From Symbiodinium natans (Eukaryota; Sar; Dinophyceae; Suessiales; Symbiodiniaceae): a stretch of DNA of 64,000 nucleotides. Below, in pieces: positions 19,886-31,051 of the stretch. The notes under the pieces are model-generated. The model was given only the letters and a program-made list of their open reading frames with translations. It searched no databases and was not told the DNA's origin. Position numbers and translations under genes: made by a program. The stretch is taken from the NCBI GenBank assembly GCA_905221605.1, contig CAJNDS010001435.1, forward strand, positions 270,001 to 334,000, in the 5' to 3' direction. Numbering within the stretch: the first letter of the stretch is position 1; each line of letters opens with the position of its first letter.

Positions 19886-19964
19886 TATGGTCTGCAACAG
19901 TCTGGGCAAGCTGGGCCTGAGCTGTAAACCCTCTGCCAAGATGGACCCGACGTCCTTAACCGAC

Positions 19965-20043
19965 CTGCCCAGGGACAAGCTCGGTGGCCGGCAAAGCCTT
20001 GGCAACCGTGCCCGCGAAAGTGGTGGTGTAGGTCTTGACCTTC
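19965..20043 (-). CDS. Candidate exon (minus), unknown protein
   Basis: After a TGTGAAG acceptor the reading KVKTYTTTFAGTVAKALPAT then ELVPGQ runs to CAG|GTCGGT. Strong third-position GC and plausible splice signals at both ends. No family recognised. Confidence 0.42.
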
Positions 20044-20204
20044 CTTCACAGGCATGTGAGGGTTTAGGGTTTCGGGTGGCCATAGGACGTCAGCCTGTAG
20101 CCCTAGACCCCTCGACCCTACCCAATGGTCCGGATCCTACATCTTGCTCTCACACTCTCCATGGCTTTGGATCTAGAACTATATAACTATAAATCTAGAT
20201 CTAC

Positions 20205-20230
20205 ATCTACATCTATATATATATATATAA
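20205..20230. repeat. TA-rich microsatellite
   Basis: ATCTACATCTA units running into a TATATA tract. Confidence 0.85.
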
Positions 20231-20384
20231 CTCCATTAAACTACTCCGCCTACATGGCAGTTTAGCGTAGATCCCAAACAAAGTCCCCAAAGCAGCGCCG
20301 ACTTTTGGTGGATTTAAGATTAGGGTTTAGAATAATTACGCCTGCAAAGGGGCTATTTTGTTGTTGGGTGGGTGGGTGGGTTGG

Positions 20385-20597
20385 TGGGTGGGTGGGGGGG
20401 GGGGGGGGAATGTTACCCTAAACCCTAAACCCTAAACCCTAAATCCTTGAATCCCCCTCGGCTCCTGGAGAAGTCCCTGGCCACCACCTTGCAGGTGTTG
20501 GGGCGAGGAGCCACCAGCTACTATTCATGGGACTCTACCTTGGACCGCACCCGTAGGGTTTAGGGTTTAGGGTTTAGGGTTTAGGGTTTAGGGTTTA
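20385..20597. repeat. Poly(G), CCCTAAA, island, TTTAGGG
   Basis: A GTGGG/poly(G) run to 20,409, CCCTAAA 20,415-20,442, a 105-bp unique island, then TTTAGGG 20,552-20,597. Another clear inverted bracket. Confidence 0.9.
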
Positions 20598-20906
20598 AAG
20601 ACTCTCCAAAGCAACATAAGGGAGCATATTAAGGGGAACCTTTACGAGTACAACCTTAGGGGCACGAGTCTTAACCCCTTTAACCATCGACAACTCGAAA
20701 GGGCTTGAGCCTAGGGTTTTGGAAAGTGCGAATGTTTAGGGTGCACAAGTTAAGGGCTTTGGGTGTGGAAGTTCAATGCGAAACCGAGCCAGAGGTGCAA
20801 AACAAAGCGCCCCACCCCAAGCCGACCCCCTTCCCCCCCTCGCCCCCCCCTCGCGCAAACCCAACAAGCCGAACGCCCTGAATGAAAAAAAGAAGACGCA
20901 GCCCAG

Positions 20907-20988
20907 GAGCGGGCAAGTCTAAACCGCTCAGCAACGTCGACTCATCAACGAAGCAGCTGGTCCGCCGACTGCGCCTGGATGAGATAGG
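20907..20988 (+). CDS. Candidate exon (plus), unknown protein
   Basis: Acceptor CAGCCCAG then AGKSKPLSNVDSSTKQLVRR with LRLDEI following, donor GTTCTG. Basic and helical. The minus strand offers a short alternative ending in a stop. Confidence 0.35.
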
Positions 20989-21000
20989 GTTCTGGTTGCC

Positions 21001-21115
21001 CCTAAACCCTAAACCCTAAAGCCTAAACCCTAAAGCCTAAACCCTAACCCTAAACCCTAAACCCTAAACCCTAAACCCTAAACCCTAAACCCTAAACCCT
21101 AAACCCAAAACCCTG
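21001..21115 (-). repeat. CCCTAAA array, about 15 units
   Basis: Mostly perfect units with AAAGCC variants at the left edge. Confidence 0.95.
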
Positions 21116-21275
21116 ATCTCAGGGTTTGGGGAGAACCTTTGGGTGACTGGGATGAATAGGAACTTCTGGTCAAATTGGGGGCTTAGTGAGTTTAGCGACT
21201 CTTCCAAGAGCATCACCACCTCTCCGGGAGCTCCGCAAGGTTTCCTAAGAAACCTAGAAGTAAAGGATTTCGGTG

Positions 21276-21323
21276 GGGTTTAGGATTTAGGGTTTAGGGT
21301 TTAGGGTTTAGGGTTTAGGGCTT
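21276..21323 (+). repeat. TTTAGGG array
   Basis: Right partner of 21,001-21,115, bracketing a 160-bp unique island. Confidence 0.9.
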
Positions 21324-21324
21324 A

Positions 21325-22570
21325 GGTCCTAAACCCGAAACCCTGAACCCGAAGCGACCTTAAACCCTGAACCCTACACCCCAAATCCCTCCTGGTTTCC
21401 TGGACCGTTCTTGATGAATCCAAGGAACTTAGTAACGGGAACCGAAGCCCTCTATCTGAGCCATGGCCGAAAGGCGTGAATGCTAAGATCTTCTCAAAGT
21501 CAAGATCTGCATAGCCTCAAAAACTAAAACCCCTAAAAGCCCTAAAAAGCCTTAACAAGCCCTAAAAGCCCTGAAGAGCCTGGCCCCACCGCAAAGCCCC
21601 CCAAAAGCCTGCAAAAGCCCTGAAGAACCTGGACCCACCCTGAATCCCCAGGCTGAGCTCATGCGGCCAGGGGGAGGGCCGCACGTCCGTCCATCTAGGA
21701 CGGTTTAGGGTTTAGGGTTTAGGGTTTAGGGTTTAGGGCATTTTATTGGGGGGTGCAGGGCATTAGGAGGGTTTAGGGCCTAAGGTTTTGGGCTCATGGG
21801 GTTTGCGGCTTATAGGGTTTAGTTCTTATAGGGTGATGGCTTAGGGCTTATAGGGCTTAGGGTTCAGGGCGTAATCTCTCTCTAGGAGGCACCCACGCTT
21901 CCTGTAGCTAGTCATCCGCGCCTTCCCCTGCTGAGATCGCCGAGCTGTGTTCCTGCCGCAGTGCTTTTAACATTCGGCGGTAGGGGGTAGGGCCTGGTAG
22001 GGGTTGACCTAGCAACCCACTTCATCAGAATGGGCTATTCTCTGTATGGTTGTGTCGGGAGTATGTGGGGATGACTTGAGTAGGTTTTCAGCCTATTGCT
22101 TTGGGCGGCGCTTGGATTCTGAGCATCTTTGCTGTAGTTTCCGGGAGCTTGCCTGGTATTGCATTGATTGCTTCCTTGCAGGCAGCAACCCCAGGCCCTA
22201 ACCAAATGCTCTAACCCTGAATCGTAGCCCCATTGTTCGACCCTGATGCCGATTTAGGATTTTCAGGGTCGATTAGGATTTAGGACGTAGGGTTTAGGGT
22301 CGGGTTTAGGATGCATTTAGAGCACGACCGTGAAGGCCACCGTCAAGTAGGAGATTTACGGGTCAGAGTTTACAACCCTCGAAGACACAACCATGAACTA
22401 GCCCAACAACTCTAGACCCTCAACCCCCAACTCTAGACTTACTAAACCTCGAAGCCCCCAAAATCCTAAACATTAGCTTGCCAAACCTCTAGAAAACCCT
22501 TAAGCCCTAAGCCAAAAACCTCCATAACCCTACAGCCCTAGACCAAACCTCTACGCCCTAGAGCCCTAAA
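21325..22570. other. Degenerate telomere-derived and unique sequence
   Basis: Short CCCTAAA bits at 21,330-21,390, TTTAGGG 21,702-21,740, then decaying GGGTTT and unique sequence to about 22,270, and CCCTAAA-like fragments to 22,570. No exon was called with confidence. Confidence 0.5.
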
Positions 22571-22573
22571 CCA

Positions 22574-22803
22574 CAGTTTAGGGTTTAGGGTTTAGGGTTT
22601 AGGGTAGGGCTTAGGGTTGAGTCTGAATGCCCCCACAACGAAGCTGCAGCGCAGCGTCCCCAGAACACATCCGGCCGGACCACAGCGCGCAAGTTCTCGA
22701 GCCTGGCTGGGGACTAGGGTTTCGGGTTTCGGGTTTCGGGTTTCGGGTTTAGGGTTTAGGGTTTAGGGTTTAGGGTTGCGGGTTTAGGGTTTAGGGTTTA
22801 GGG
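22574..22803 (+). repeat. TTTAGGG arrays with a TTTCGGG sub-block
   Basis: Arrays at 22,574-22,620 and 22,715-22,803; the latter starts with four TTTCGGG units. Confidence 0.9.
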
Positions 22804-23077
22804 ACAATTAACCCTAAGTCCCATAAACCCTATAAACGCTATAGACCATATAAACTTATAAACCCTATATTGGGGTTTTGGCATTTTTTGTGGTTCAGGG
22901 TATGTGCTCCCTATGTTTGAGCGACTGCAAGAATAGGTGGTCGAAGTGAAGCCCACTCAACAGAATGCCTATTCAAGACCTGCGGGGGCACCATGACCTT
23001 TTGCGCCATTTTGCGCCTTTTGAGCCCCACCGAGACCTCAAACCAAGACCCCCCAACACCACAACACACCCTAAGCT

Positions 23078-23174
23078 TGGGATGTTCCCCCTTAGGACTA
23101 ACAGTCCTTAATAGGGTGATTATAATAGAGGGGAATCCCTAATAAGGACTGGTCGTATACGGGGGAACATCCCA
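23078..23174. mobile_element. MITE-like element, family B (97 bp)
   Basis: TGGGATGTTCCCCCTTAGGA at the left and CGGGGGAACATCCCA at the right are a 14-bp near-perfect inverted repeat, with inner AACAGTCCTTAAT/TAAGGACTGGT. It abuts a CCCTAAA array on its right. Confidence 0.75.
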
Positions 23175-23265
23175 ACCCTAAACCCTAAACCCTAAACCCT
23201 AAACCCTAAACCCTAAACCCTAAACCCTAAACCCTAAACCCTAAACCCTAAACCCTAAACCACAA
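23173..23265 (-). repeat. CCCTAAA array
   Basis: About 13 clean units beginning at the edge of the family B element. Confidence 0.97.
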
Positions 23266-23426
23266 AGACCTGTCAGGTGATCCGCCTCCTGATCCCTTTC
23301 AGGGCTTTTCAATGTAATCAATTCTCGCCTGGGAAAGAAAAAGTGCAGTTTAACATCCTAGAACCCGAATAAACCCTAGAAACCCTAGAACCCCAAAATC
23401 ATCAGAGAAAAAACTGAAGCCCTACA

Positions 23427-23466
23427 CCCCCCCCCCCCCCCCCCCAAAAAAAAAAAAAAAAAAAAA
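23427..23466. repeat. Poly(C)-poly(A) hinge (C19 A21)
   Basis: A pure C run switches directly to a pure A run. Similar hinges lie at 27.4, 28.9 and 32.0 kb. Confidence 0.97.
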
Positions 23467-24393
23467 CTAAACCCTAACATAATCGGACCCTAAAACCCAG
23501 CAAGCCCTGAGGCCCCAAACCCTCAAACCTTATGACCCTGAAACTCAAAAAAAGCACCTAAACCCCAAAACCCTAAAACCTAAACCCGAAACCCCAAACC
23601 CGAAACCCTAAACCCTGAATTCACCAGTTTTCGAGAGGTGCTAGGGGCCACACCGCTCGGAAGCGCGGCAGCAGCAAAACAGCCGGGAGGTGCAGCAGTT
23701 CTTCAGGGAAGGGGGTTTAGGGTTTAGGGTTTAAGGTCGAGGCCCGAAAGCCTACGTGTGCACCCGAGCAGGTCCGAGCATGGTCCTGGCGTCCTAGATG
23801 GTGATCCGTATAACTTCCCTGAACCCAAAACCCTAAACCCTAAACCCTTCGGGTCGAAAGCTTCCAGGCTCTTGGTGCCTTTGTTTATTAGTCACTGGCA
23901 TGGGTTTAGGGTCTAGGGCTGAGGGTGTAGGGTTCAGGGTTTAGGGTTTCGGGCTCAGGGTTTATGGAGATTTGCAAGCTGATTCCCGAGTCCTCGATGC
24001 GGTGTAGGGCACGTGTGTCCTGCAACAATCGATCCACTCGGCATCACAGCTGCGAAATGGATGGCAAGCTCTCTATGAGGCCACCCTACATCCCCCAAAG
24101 CCCTAGGAGTTAAGGGCTTCGGGTTCCTGAAGCTCCACCTACCCTTAACCCCGAACTATGCCGCAGTCCACGCACGCAGAGCTATTTCAGACCCTGCAGC
24201 TCTGAACCCCCAACTCGCTGCTTTAAAAGTTCGGAGTTAAGGTTTTAGGGGCCTTTGAGGGCTTCTAGGGCTTATGAGGCTTAGGGTTTCGGTTCTTTTT
24301 GTCCCGCTGGGGCCTTCTGAGTCTTGGGCCTTTTAGGTCTTCGCGTTTTTCACCTAAACCCTACCCTAAACCTTTAAACCCTAAACCTTACAG

Positions 24394-24474
24394 GGGCTCA
24401 TTCTTAGAGCTCAACGTAGGTTTGAGCCCAGCCGCACTTTGGACCACCACGGAGTGCACGGAGCCTCCGCCAAG
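24394..24474 (+). CDS. Candidate exon (plus), 27 codons
   Basis: Acceptor CCTTACAG, reading GLILRAQRRFEPSRTLDHHG then VHGASAK, donor AAG|GTTCGT. The length is a multiple of three. Left flank is CCCTAAA-like, right flank TTTAGGG. An antisense open frame exists without splice ends. Confidence 0.42.
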
Positions 24475-24497
24475 GTTCGTCTGGGATTTATAATTCG

Positions 24498-24543
24498 GGT
24501 TTAGGGTTTACGGTGCAGGGTTTAGGGTTTAGGGTTTAGGGCT
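24498..24543 (+). repeat. TTTAGGG array
   Basis: Right flank of the exon at 24,394. Confidence 0.9.
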
Positions 24544-24671
24544 TAGCAGCAGGATTCCAACAGAAATGCAGGTCCAAGAGGTCTGGGCCTTAGGGTGATA
24601 AGGTCTTGGGGTCTTAGGGTTTACAAGGATTGGGCAGAACGACCGCGGTGGCTCCTGCGCCCAAGGTCCCC

Positions 24672-24950
24672 ACCCTAAACCCTAAACCCTAAACCCTAAA
24701 CCCTAAACCCTAAACCCTAAACCATAAACCCTAAACCCCAGGTTGAACAGTCTTCCCAAGAAAGCTGCCTCTTTCCCGGGCTTTGCGCTGCTGGGGGGTT
24801 TACGAAGATCTAACATGGCCCTCCCCCAAATAGTAGCCTTCCCTTGTCATACGGACGCCAATAAAGGTACCCCTAATATCGTAAACTTCCCTGAACCCTA
24901 AACCCTGAACCCTAAACCCTAAACCCTAAACCCTAAACCCTAAACTAAGG
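24672..24950 (-). repeat. Two CCCTAAA arrays
   Basis: Arrays at 24,672-24,745 and 24,892-24,950 with a 147-bp unique island between. Confidence 0.93.
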
Positions 24951-25039
24951 CCCCCACTTCAGAAAGGTTTCGGGCTTGAGGGCTGTGGACCAGCCTGGAC
25001 CAAATTGCCGCTCGAAGTAGCGATGTAACGCCTGCCGAT

Positions 25040-25092
25040 GACCCCTCCCCCCCCCCTCCCCCCCCCCTCCCCCCCCCCCCCCCCCCCCCCCC
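25040..25092. repeat. Poly(C) tract with T interruptions
   Basis: About 53 bp of C with CCTCC breaks. Confidence 0.95.
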
Positions 25093-25387
25093 AGCATCTT
25101 GCCGTTCGGGATCAGGGGGTTTAGGGTTTAGGGTTTAGGGGTCAGATTCGGATCGTTTGAAGCAGGTAGCTGCTGGGAGCTTTTACCTCAAGTTCATGGC
25201 TGGGGTTCTGCTGGGTCCCCCCCCCCCGCACCCACTCATGTTTCTGGGCTTCCAGTCTTGCTAGACGACCTCCCCATAACCAGGCACCTGAAAGAGTATG
25301 CATGGCAACGCCTAGCCCTAGACCCTAAACCCTAAACCCTAAAACCCTAGCACGTACCCGATAAGCTTTGATACTGTGATGAAACTC

Positions 25388-25500
25388 TCGGGACTTACGC
25401 CTAGCTCGTTGCCAGCAGTTTGCTGAAACCCTGGGGGTCGCCCCAGTTGGACCAGGAAGCGTGCCCAAGCCCGGATTGCAACAGCACAAACCCTAAAGCC
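25388..25500 (-). CDS. Candidate exon (minus) with GTAAGT donor
   Basis: Minus-strand reading containing AIRAWARFLVQLGRPPGFQQ and TAGNELG ends before a perfect GTAAGT donor (near 25,397). The acceptor is not fixed; a CCCCCAG within the reading is one option. Confidence 0.35.
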
Positions 25501-25654
25501 CTCAAATCCTGAACCCCAAAAGCTAAAATTGAAAACTCCAGGCCATAAAAGCCTAAATCCCAAACCCCCGCCAACATACTCTAACCCTTATTCCAGGCTT
25601 ATTCCATGCCCCCGCCGCCCCTCCCCCCCGCCGAAAATGAAAAGCAAAGTTACC

Positions 25655-26045
25655 CTAAACCCTAAAACCCTAAACCCTAAATCCTAAACCCTAAACCCCT
25701 AAACCCTGAACCCTGAACCCTACCCCCTGAACCCCCCCCCCCCCCCACATCCCAAACCCCCGCAACTACCCTCGCGATGCCTCTGCGGACCGCAGCTCCT
25801 GCGGTTTTAGGGTTTTGGGGGTTTTGGGGGTTTTAGGGTTTTGGGGTTTTAGGTAGGGGATTTAGGGTTTTGGAGGTTTTGGGGATTTAGGACTTTAGGG
25901 CTTTAGGGTTTTAGGGCTTTAGGGATTTTAGGGTTTTAAGGCTTTAGGGCTTTGGGGTTTTAGGGTTTTAGGGCTGTAGGGCTTTGGGGTTTTTAGGGTT
26001 TTGGGGGGTTCTAGGTTTTTGGGGTATTAGGGTTTAGAGATTTAG
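25655..26045. repeat. CCCTAAA array then a long degenerate TTTTAGGG region
   Basis: CCCTAAA variants at 25,655-25,730, poly(C) at 25,733-25,746, then from 25,805 a TTTAGGG-derived tract with 8-mer TTTTAGGG/TTTTGGGG character. Confidence 0.8.
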
Positions 26046-26159
26046 GGTTCTTGGAGTTGTGGGTTCTCGGAATTTCGAGCGTTTCGTGGTTTTTGGGGGG
26101 CTTTAGGGCTTTAGGGTTGTTGGGGATGTAGGACTTTTTGGGTTTGGGGCTTTCGTGGA

Positions 26160-27370
26160 CGTGTTGCTTTTTGAAACTCACGTTGATAAGAGGGCCTGTT
26201 GCAAAGAGGAGGCTTCTGGTTTTAGGATGGCTCTGTAGTCAGAGCGTTTAGGGAGTAAAGGCGTTGAAGTTCACAAAGTTGAAAGCTAAGGTCGGTGTCG
26301 CAGAGTGATTCGCACCATACCCCTGTCAAAAGGTGAGCCTTTCACTGTCAGACCTAACGTGAGGGTTTAGGATTTGGGGTTCGCGGCACTTTGTGGCCAG
26401 TGATAATGACCACAGCTCTCGTATGGCTAGCTTGCCATGTGCTGTTCTTATTTCCACAGTGATTTTCTCGCACGGCCGCCAATGTTGTTTTGCTCTGCAG
26501 CGTTTCTTGCTAGGTCTGCATATAAATGTCTTTTCTTTTTTCATGGTAGATAACGGTGCATTTTGTAAGTGTAGAGTTTAGGGTTACCTAAACCCTGAAG
26601 CCTCATTCTGGTTCTTGACAGAATGAGGAAGAAGCTACAGTAGTCCATAGAGCGGCAAAACTACTGGCCTAGCTTTTTCCGCCCTCAACCTTGTGTAACA
26701 AGCACAAGCTCACCGCCACGGATTAGGGGGAGGCCTTCGGCACATTCTCCACCAAGACTGACCGGCTGGCTTGGGCCGCGCTGTTGCCCAAGCTACCTGG
26801 AACACACGCTGGTTCAGGGCCAGGGTTTACCTGACTCACGAAAAGGGGGTTGCTCTGATTTAGGGTCCCCTTGCTACTGCTAAGGATTTCCATTCCGAAA
26901 GTAACCTTGAAGGGAAATGCTGAACCTTCAACCATGAAGTGAAACAACCGGCTCAGCAACAATCGGCTCACTGTATGCAGACTCTTGGAGCAACACTGAG
27001 CAACACTGCCGGGCATGAACAGCTTTTGTCAAAGAAGACGTCGTGCCCGGGGTTTAAGGTTCAGGGTTCCGAAAGGTTCCGAAAACCCTCCAGCTGCCTA
27101 CAAGAGCTCGGCATACGAGAGGATGGTAGCTCCATAGCAATGAAAGTCCAACACAACAAGCCCGAAACCGGGCTTGCCCTGAAACCCTCTGAAAAATACT
27201 TGCATATAGAGATCCCTTATAAACCGCAATAAGGAAAGTTGGAAAATATCCGAAAAACCAGCCCCGAAAGCGCCACAACAAACACTTGAGGTCTACGTTG
27301 ACGCGGAGCTGCCCAGCACCATCTGCTTGAAGCGCTTCTTTCCTTAGTAAGCCCGGTAGTCGTCTCATGA
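26160..27370. other. Unique AT-richer region without telomere arrays
   Basis: About 1.2 kb of lower-GC sequence. Minus-strand frames are open for 70-104 codons in several places (26,326-26,544; 26,723-27,016; 27,054-27,368) but show no motif. It could hold a decayed transposon or exons of an unrecognised gene. Confidence 0.4.
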
Positions 27371-27423
27371 TTAGGGCACCCCGTGTTGGGGCGTTACTTT
27401 ATAAGGGAACCCAGACCCCCCCG

Positions 27424-27425
27424 CC

Positions 27426-27456
<31 letters not shown>

Positions 27457-27464
27457 AAAAAAAA
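27424..27464. repeat. Poly(C)-poly(A) hinge (C23 A18)
   Basis: Followed by TAA-rich sequence to about 27,530. It interrupts a sequence block that is contiguous at about 3,956-4,033. Confidence 0.95.
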
Positions 27465-27986
27465 TAATAATAATTAAATAAAATACACATATTTTGATAT
27501 ATAAATATCATAACAACAATAATAATGAGAAACAAAACCAAACAATCAAAAACGAGCAAAGGGTACCACTGGGCCACCAAGTCTCGGAAGTTGAGGAAGT
27601 TGGCCCACTCGCCCACCATGAAATGGTAGAACCCTGCCTCGGCAGAGTATGGGGAAAATGGCCGGTTTGTGGGGGTTTTGTGGGGCTTCATAGGGCTTTT
27701 CTAGGGTTTTAGAGGGCTTTATGGAGTGTTATAGTGCTTTATGGAGTTTCAATGGGCCTTCTAGGGTTGAGGGTGTATGGCGCTGAAGGTTGAGGGAGTA
27801 GGGTTCAGCGTTCACACCCTTCAGCTGAGACCTACATCCCACTGCCACTGCGCAATGCTTCTTCCTCATTGCTGTCTTGCACAATCCGAAACCCCTAATC
27901 CTTTAACCCCTGAACCCTAAACTCTGCACGCTTCGGGAGCGCTCCAGTTCCTGACGCCTGGAATCCGAAATGCCCGGGCAAAATTG

Positions 27987-28060
27987 GGGTTTAGGGTTTA
28001 GGGTCTAGGGTCTATAGGGATTAGGGTTTAGGGTCTATAGGGATTAGGGTTTAGGGGCAG
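27987..28060 (+). repeat. TTTAGGG array with GGGTCTA variants
   Basis: Contains two copies of a GGGTCTATAGGGATTAGG unit. Confidence 0.85.
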
Positions 28061-28447
28061 CTGGCGTGGCCCTTTTGCCACCATCGCTTGCCAGACTGCA
28101 GAAGCATCGAGGGGGATTTCATCGCATTCAAGGCTCCGCCTTGACCCTGACTTGTGGCTCCTCTCTTGGATCTCAGATGCCTTATTCCAACAAAAGACGC
28201 ACCCTGAGCCCTAGAAGTCCTAAGCCCTGAACCCTAAAAACCGCAAAGCTCTAAAAGCCGAAAACCCTCCTTAAGCCCAGAAAACCCTAAAGCACTAGAA
28301 TCCCTAAACCCTAAGCCCTAAACCCTGCGCCCTAAACCCTAAACCCTGAAGCCGTCCGGGTCCAGGTGCCTGCCCTCATGGAGGTGTGACGCCCTTCGGG
28401 CGGCTGGGTGAGCATGTACGCCATCCGGTAGGCCGTTAGGCTACATT

Positions 28448-28556
28448 ACCAGGAGAATCATGGGTACTTTCAAGCAGTGTGTTACGTACCCCCTACAGAA
28501 GGTTCGCTGTATGGTTAGCATAATCCTACTCAAAACCCTACGTACCCATAAAGGCC
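28448..28556. mobile_element. MITE-like element, family A (degenerate)
   Basis: Left AATCATGGGTACTT and right CCTACGTACCCAT are inverted. Outer ends are poorly preserved. Confidence 0.4.
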
Positions 28557-28574
28557 TCGGGTGTTTAGGGTTCC

Positions 28575-28665
28575 GTGCGCCAAGAACCCTAAACCCCAAA
28601 CCCCAAACCCTAAACCCTAAACCCTAAACCCTGAACCCTGAACCCTGAACCCTAAACCCGAACTC
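28575..28665 (-). repeat. CCCTAAA array
   Basis: CCCCAAA, CCCTAAA and CCCTGAA sub-blocks in succession. Confidence 0.93.
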
Positions 28666-28900
28666 GGGTTTAGGGCTTCGGGGCCCTAGGTGTGCTTGCG
28701 AGCGACACGCATCTGGTTACAAGGTCGATGTCGAGCTGCCCTAAACCCGCAACACTCCTGCGTTGGCAACACCCCTACTACTTGCTTGACAACCCCCAAA
28801 AACAACAAAGAATCATAATCCCTATGTTACCCTTGCAAGGAAGAATGCTTACGAGTCCCCCTAAAATCCTTACAATGTCCTTATGGGAAAGAATGATGTG

Positions 28901-28936
28901 TTTTTTTTTTTTTTTTTTGGGGGGGGGGGGGGGGGG
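28901..28936. repeat. Poly(T)-poly(G) hinge (T18 G18)
   Basis: Reverse-complement form of the C-A hinges. Confidence 0.97.
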
Positions 28937-29079
28937 AGGGGGCGGTTCTTCAGCAGTTGATCCATGTGAAACTGCCGTAGACTCGCACATCCGCGAGCCG
29001 CAAGCAGGCAAGCATGTACACAGCCGAGAGGCCTTTCGCCGCTGTGGCAAGGTTTAGGAGCCCCGTAAGTTCCTATAGC

Positions 29080-29130
29080 TGGGTTTAGGGTTTAGGGTTT
29101 AGGGTTTAGGGTTTAGGGTTTTGCGTTTAG
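29080..29130 (+). repeat. TTTAGGG array
   Basis: Clean units flanking the open minus-strand segment that follows. Confidence 0.9.
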
Positions 29131-29146
29131 GGTTGAGGGAGGCTCA

Positions 29147-29395
29147 CATGGCCTGAAAAAGACCATGTCCTTGCTCCAGCGTACCAAAGACTCCATACCG
29201 CGGGACATCATGAATCGACAGTGCCCAGGCAGAGACGTCCAGCAGATCAGCAAATGTGGAGCATTCAGAACAGTAAGCCAGCAAGCCTGCAGGGATCTCA
29301 TGATGAGAAGCCTCCTCATCCCATCTGCCGCTGCTTTCAAAACATAGACCTCCGTCTCCGCCGCACGTCCTGTCTGAGATCGGCAATGTCACCAT
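29147..29395 (-). CDS. Candidate coding segment (minus), unknown protein
   Basis: About 83 codons open on the minus strand, containing CSECSTFADLLDVSAWALSI and HDVPRYGVFGTLEQG. Protein-like composition, longer than most islands. Splice ends not determined; a GTACGC lies inside. Other frames are interrupted or less protein-like. Confidence 0.3.
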
Positions 29396-29439
29396 CGTAG
29401 TTCAAGTCCTGCTCTTCCTCCAACAGAAGTAGTCGGTGC

Positions 29440-29530
29440 TTGCTAATTTTTTGGGGGCAAACAGGGAGTATCCTGCTTTAGCAGTAGTGGGTGCTTGCTA
29501 AATTTTGGGGGGTATACAGGGAGTAACCCT
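29440..29530. repeat. Approximate 58-bp direct duplication
   Basis: AGTAGTCGGTGCTTGCTAAT near 29,429 recurs as AGTAGTGGGTGCTTGCTAAA near 29,485, each followed by TTTTGGGGG and ACAGGGAGTA. Confidence 0.75.
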
Positions 29531-30378
29531 CCTTTGAGACATGCCCACGTCAGGTCTTTCCCGCCTACACGACTCCACCTTGACATAAATCTGCGGCCCT
29601 AAACCCTAAACCCTAACCCTGATTTAGACCCTAAACCCTGAACCCTAAACCCAGAGGTCTAAACCGTAGACCCTGAACGTATCCAACGCCGACCTAGCCT
29701 GAGTAGGGCCTTGGACATAGGATTCAGAGTGCATCAACACAGCTGGCTAAGGCGTTTAGGGTTGAGGGTTTGGGGTTTAGGGTTTAGGGTTTGGGACTTT
29801 AGGGTTTTGGGGTTTCAAGGGAACCCTAAACCCTAAACCCAAGGCCTTAGAGTCGTTTAGGCTTTAAGGGGACATTTCCGCTCTCCTTGTGTGGTATCGC
29901 CTCCTCAGTGGCGGACTGCTTCAGAATGCGGGGGTCGTCTACGGTTGCGGTGCCTCCGTGCACTCCACAGCAGCCGGTGATGGGTTTAGGGTTTAGGGTA
30001 CCACTACCGAGACGCACCCTCGGAAAGCTTCCGAGGTGCAACTAAGCCATCCTAGACTCTGGAAGTTCTTTGAAGGTTTGGGTAAATATGGGTTTTTGGG
30101 GTTTCGGGTTTAGGGTTTAGGGATTAGGACTTCGGGTTGAGGGTCTAGGGTCCAGGGTTTCCGGAGGCGTTAGGGGTCGTAGTTTTACCGTAGGAGTGCA
30201 AGGGTTCAGCTTTATATGCCGAAGACTGTGAGGAGGGAATTCGAAGCTAACCTTCTCCAAGATTAGTTGAGGCCATATGGCTGCAGGTTTATAAGGGTTC
30301 AGGGTTCAGGGTTTAGGGTTTAGGGTTTCGGGTTTCGGGTTCAGGGTTCAGGGCTTCCACCTTCTTCTTTCGCCACAG

Positions 30379-30480
30379 TGGGGGCGACGATGTTCTCGGC
30401 CGCTGGCGGTGCTGTACCCGGACAGCTGCAGTTGCACGCGCCCATGGCGGCCCAAGGGACTGCTAGTATCTTGAGGAAAG
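30379..30480 (+). CDS. Candidate exon (plus) with strong acceptor
   Basis: The acceptor CTTCTTTCGCCACAG has the best pyrimidine tract in the window. The reading GATMFSAAGGAVPGQLQLHA then PMAAQGTASILRK follows. No GT donor; AAA|GC would be a GC donor. A TTTAGGG/TTTCGGG array flanks on the left and CCCTACA heptamers on the right, opposite to the usual arrangement. Confidence 0.42.
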
Positions 30481-30497
30481 CAATCCTAAACTCGAAC

Positions 30498-30605
30498 CTC
30501 CTAAACCCTACACCCTACACCCTACACCCTACACCCTACACCCTACACCCTACACCCTAAACCCTAAACCCTAAACCCTAAACCCTAAACCCTAAACCCT
30601 GACCC
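30498..30605 (-). repeat. CCCTACA sub-block then CCCTAAA array
   Basis: Seven to eight CCCTACA units followed by CCCTAAA, a clear example of a locally spread variant. Confidence 0.97.
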
Positions 30606-31051
30606 TTAGGGCTATAAGGGGATTGGATCCTTTGCTACCCTGTATTTGGAGCCTTCAAGCTGTGGCCTGGTGCGAACTGCAGGGATTCCCTGCCGACGGC
30701 GTGCCGAGGCAAACAAGATCACCTAGGCAAGATCACCTAGGGTTTAGGGTTTAGGGTTTAGGGTGTGGCGTTGTTCAGGGTTCAGGGTTCTGGGTTTACT
30801 CCCGGAACCTATGGATTTGGCAGGCATGGCCAGAAACGGCCACAGTTACCCGTCTGACCCCCCCCCCAGTTTAGGGTTTGGGGTTTAGGAAATAGGGTTT
30901 AGGGTTTAGGCAAGCCATGCACCAGCGAGCTGGCTTTCTCTCGGGACTATGGGCCGCGTGCATAGGGCTTGGAGGGCCTCTTACGGTGGGGAGAGGGGGG
31001 AGGGAAGGGAGGTTCATCAAGCAAACCTTATAAGGCCTATTGAAGACAAAC

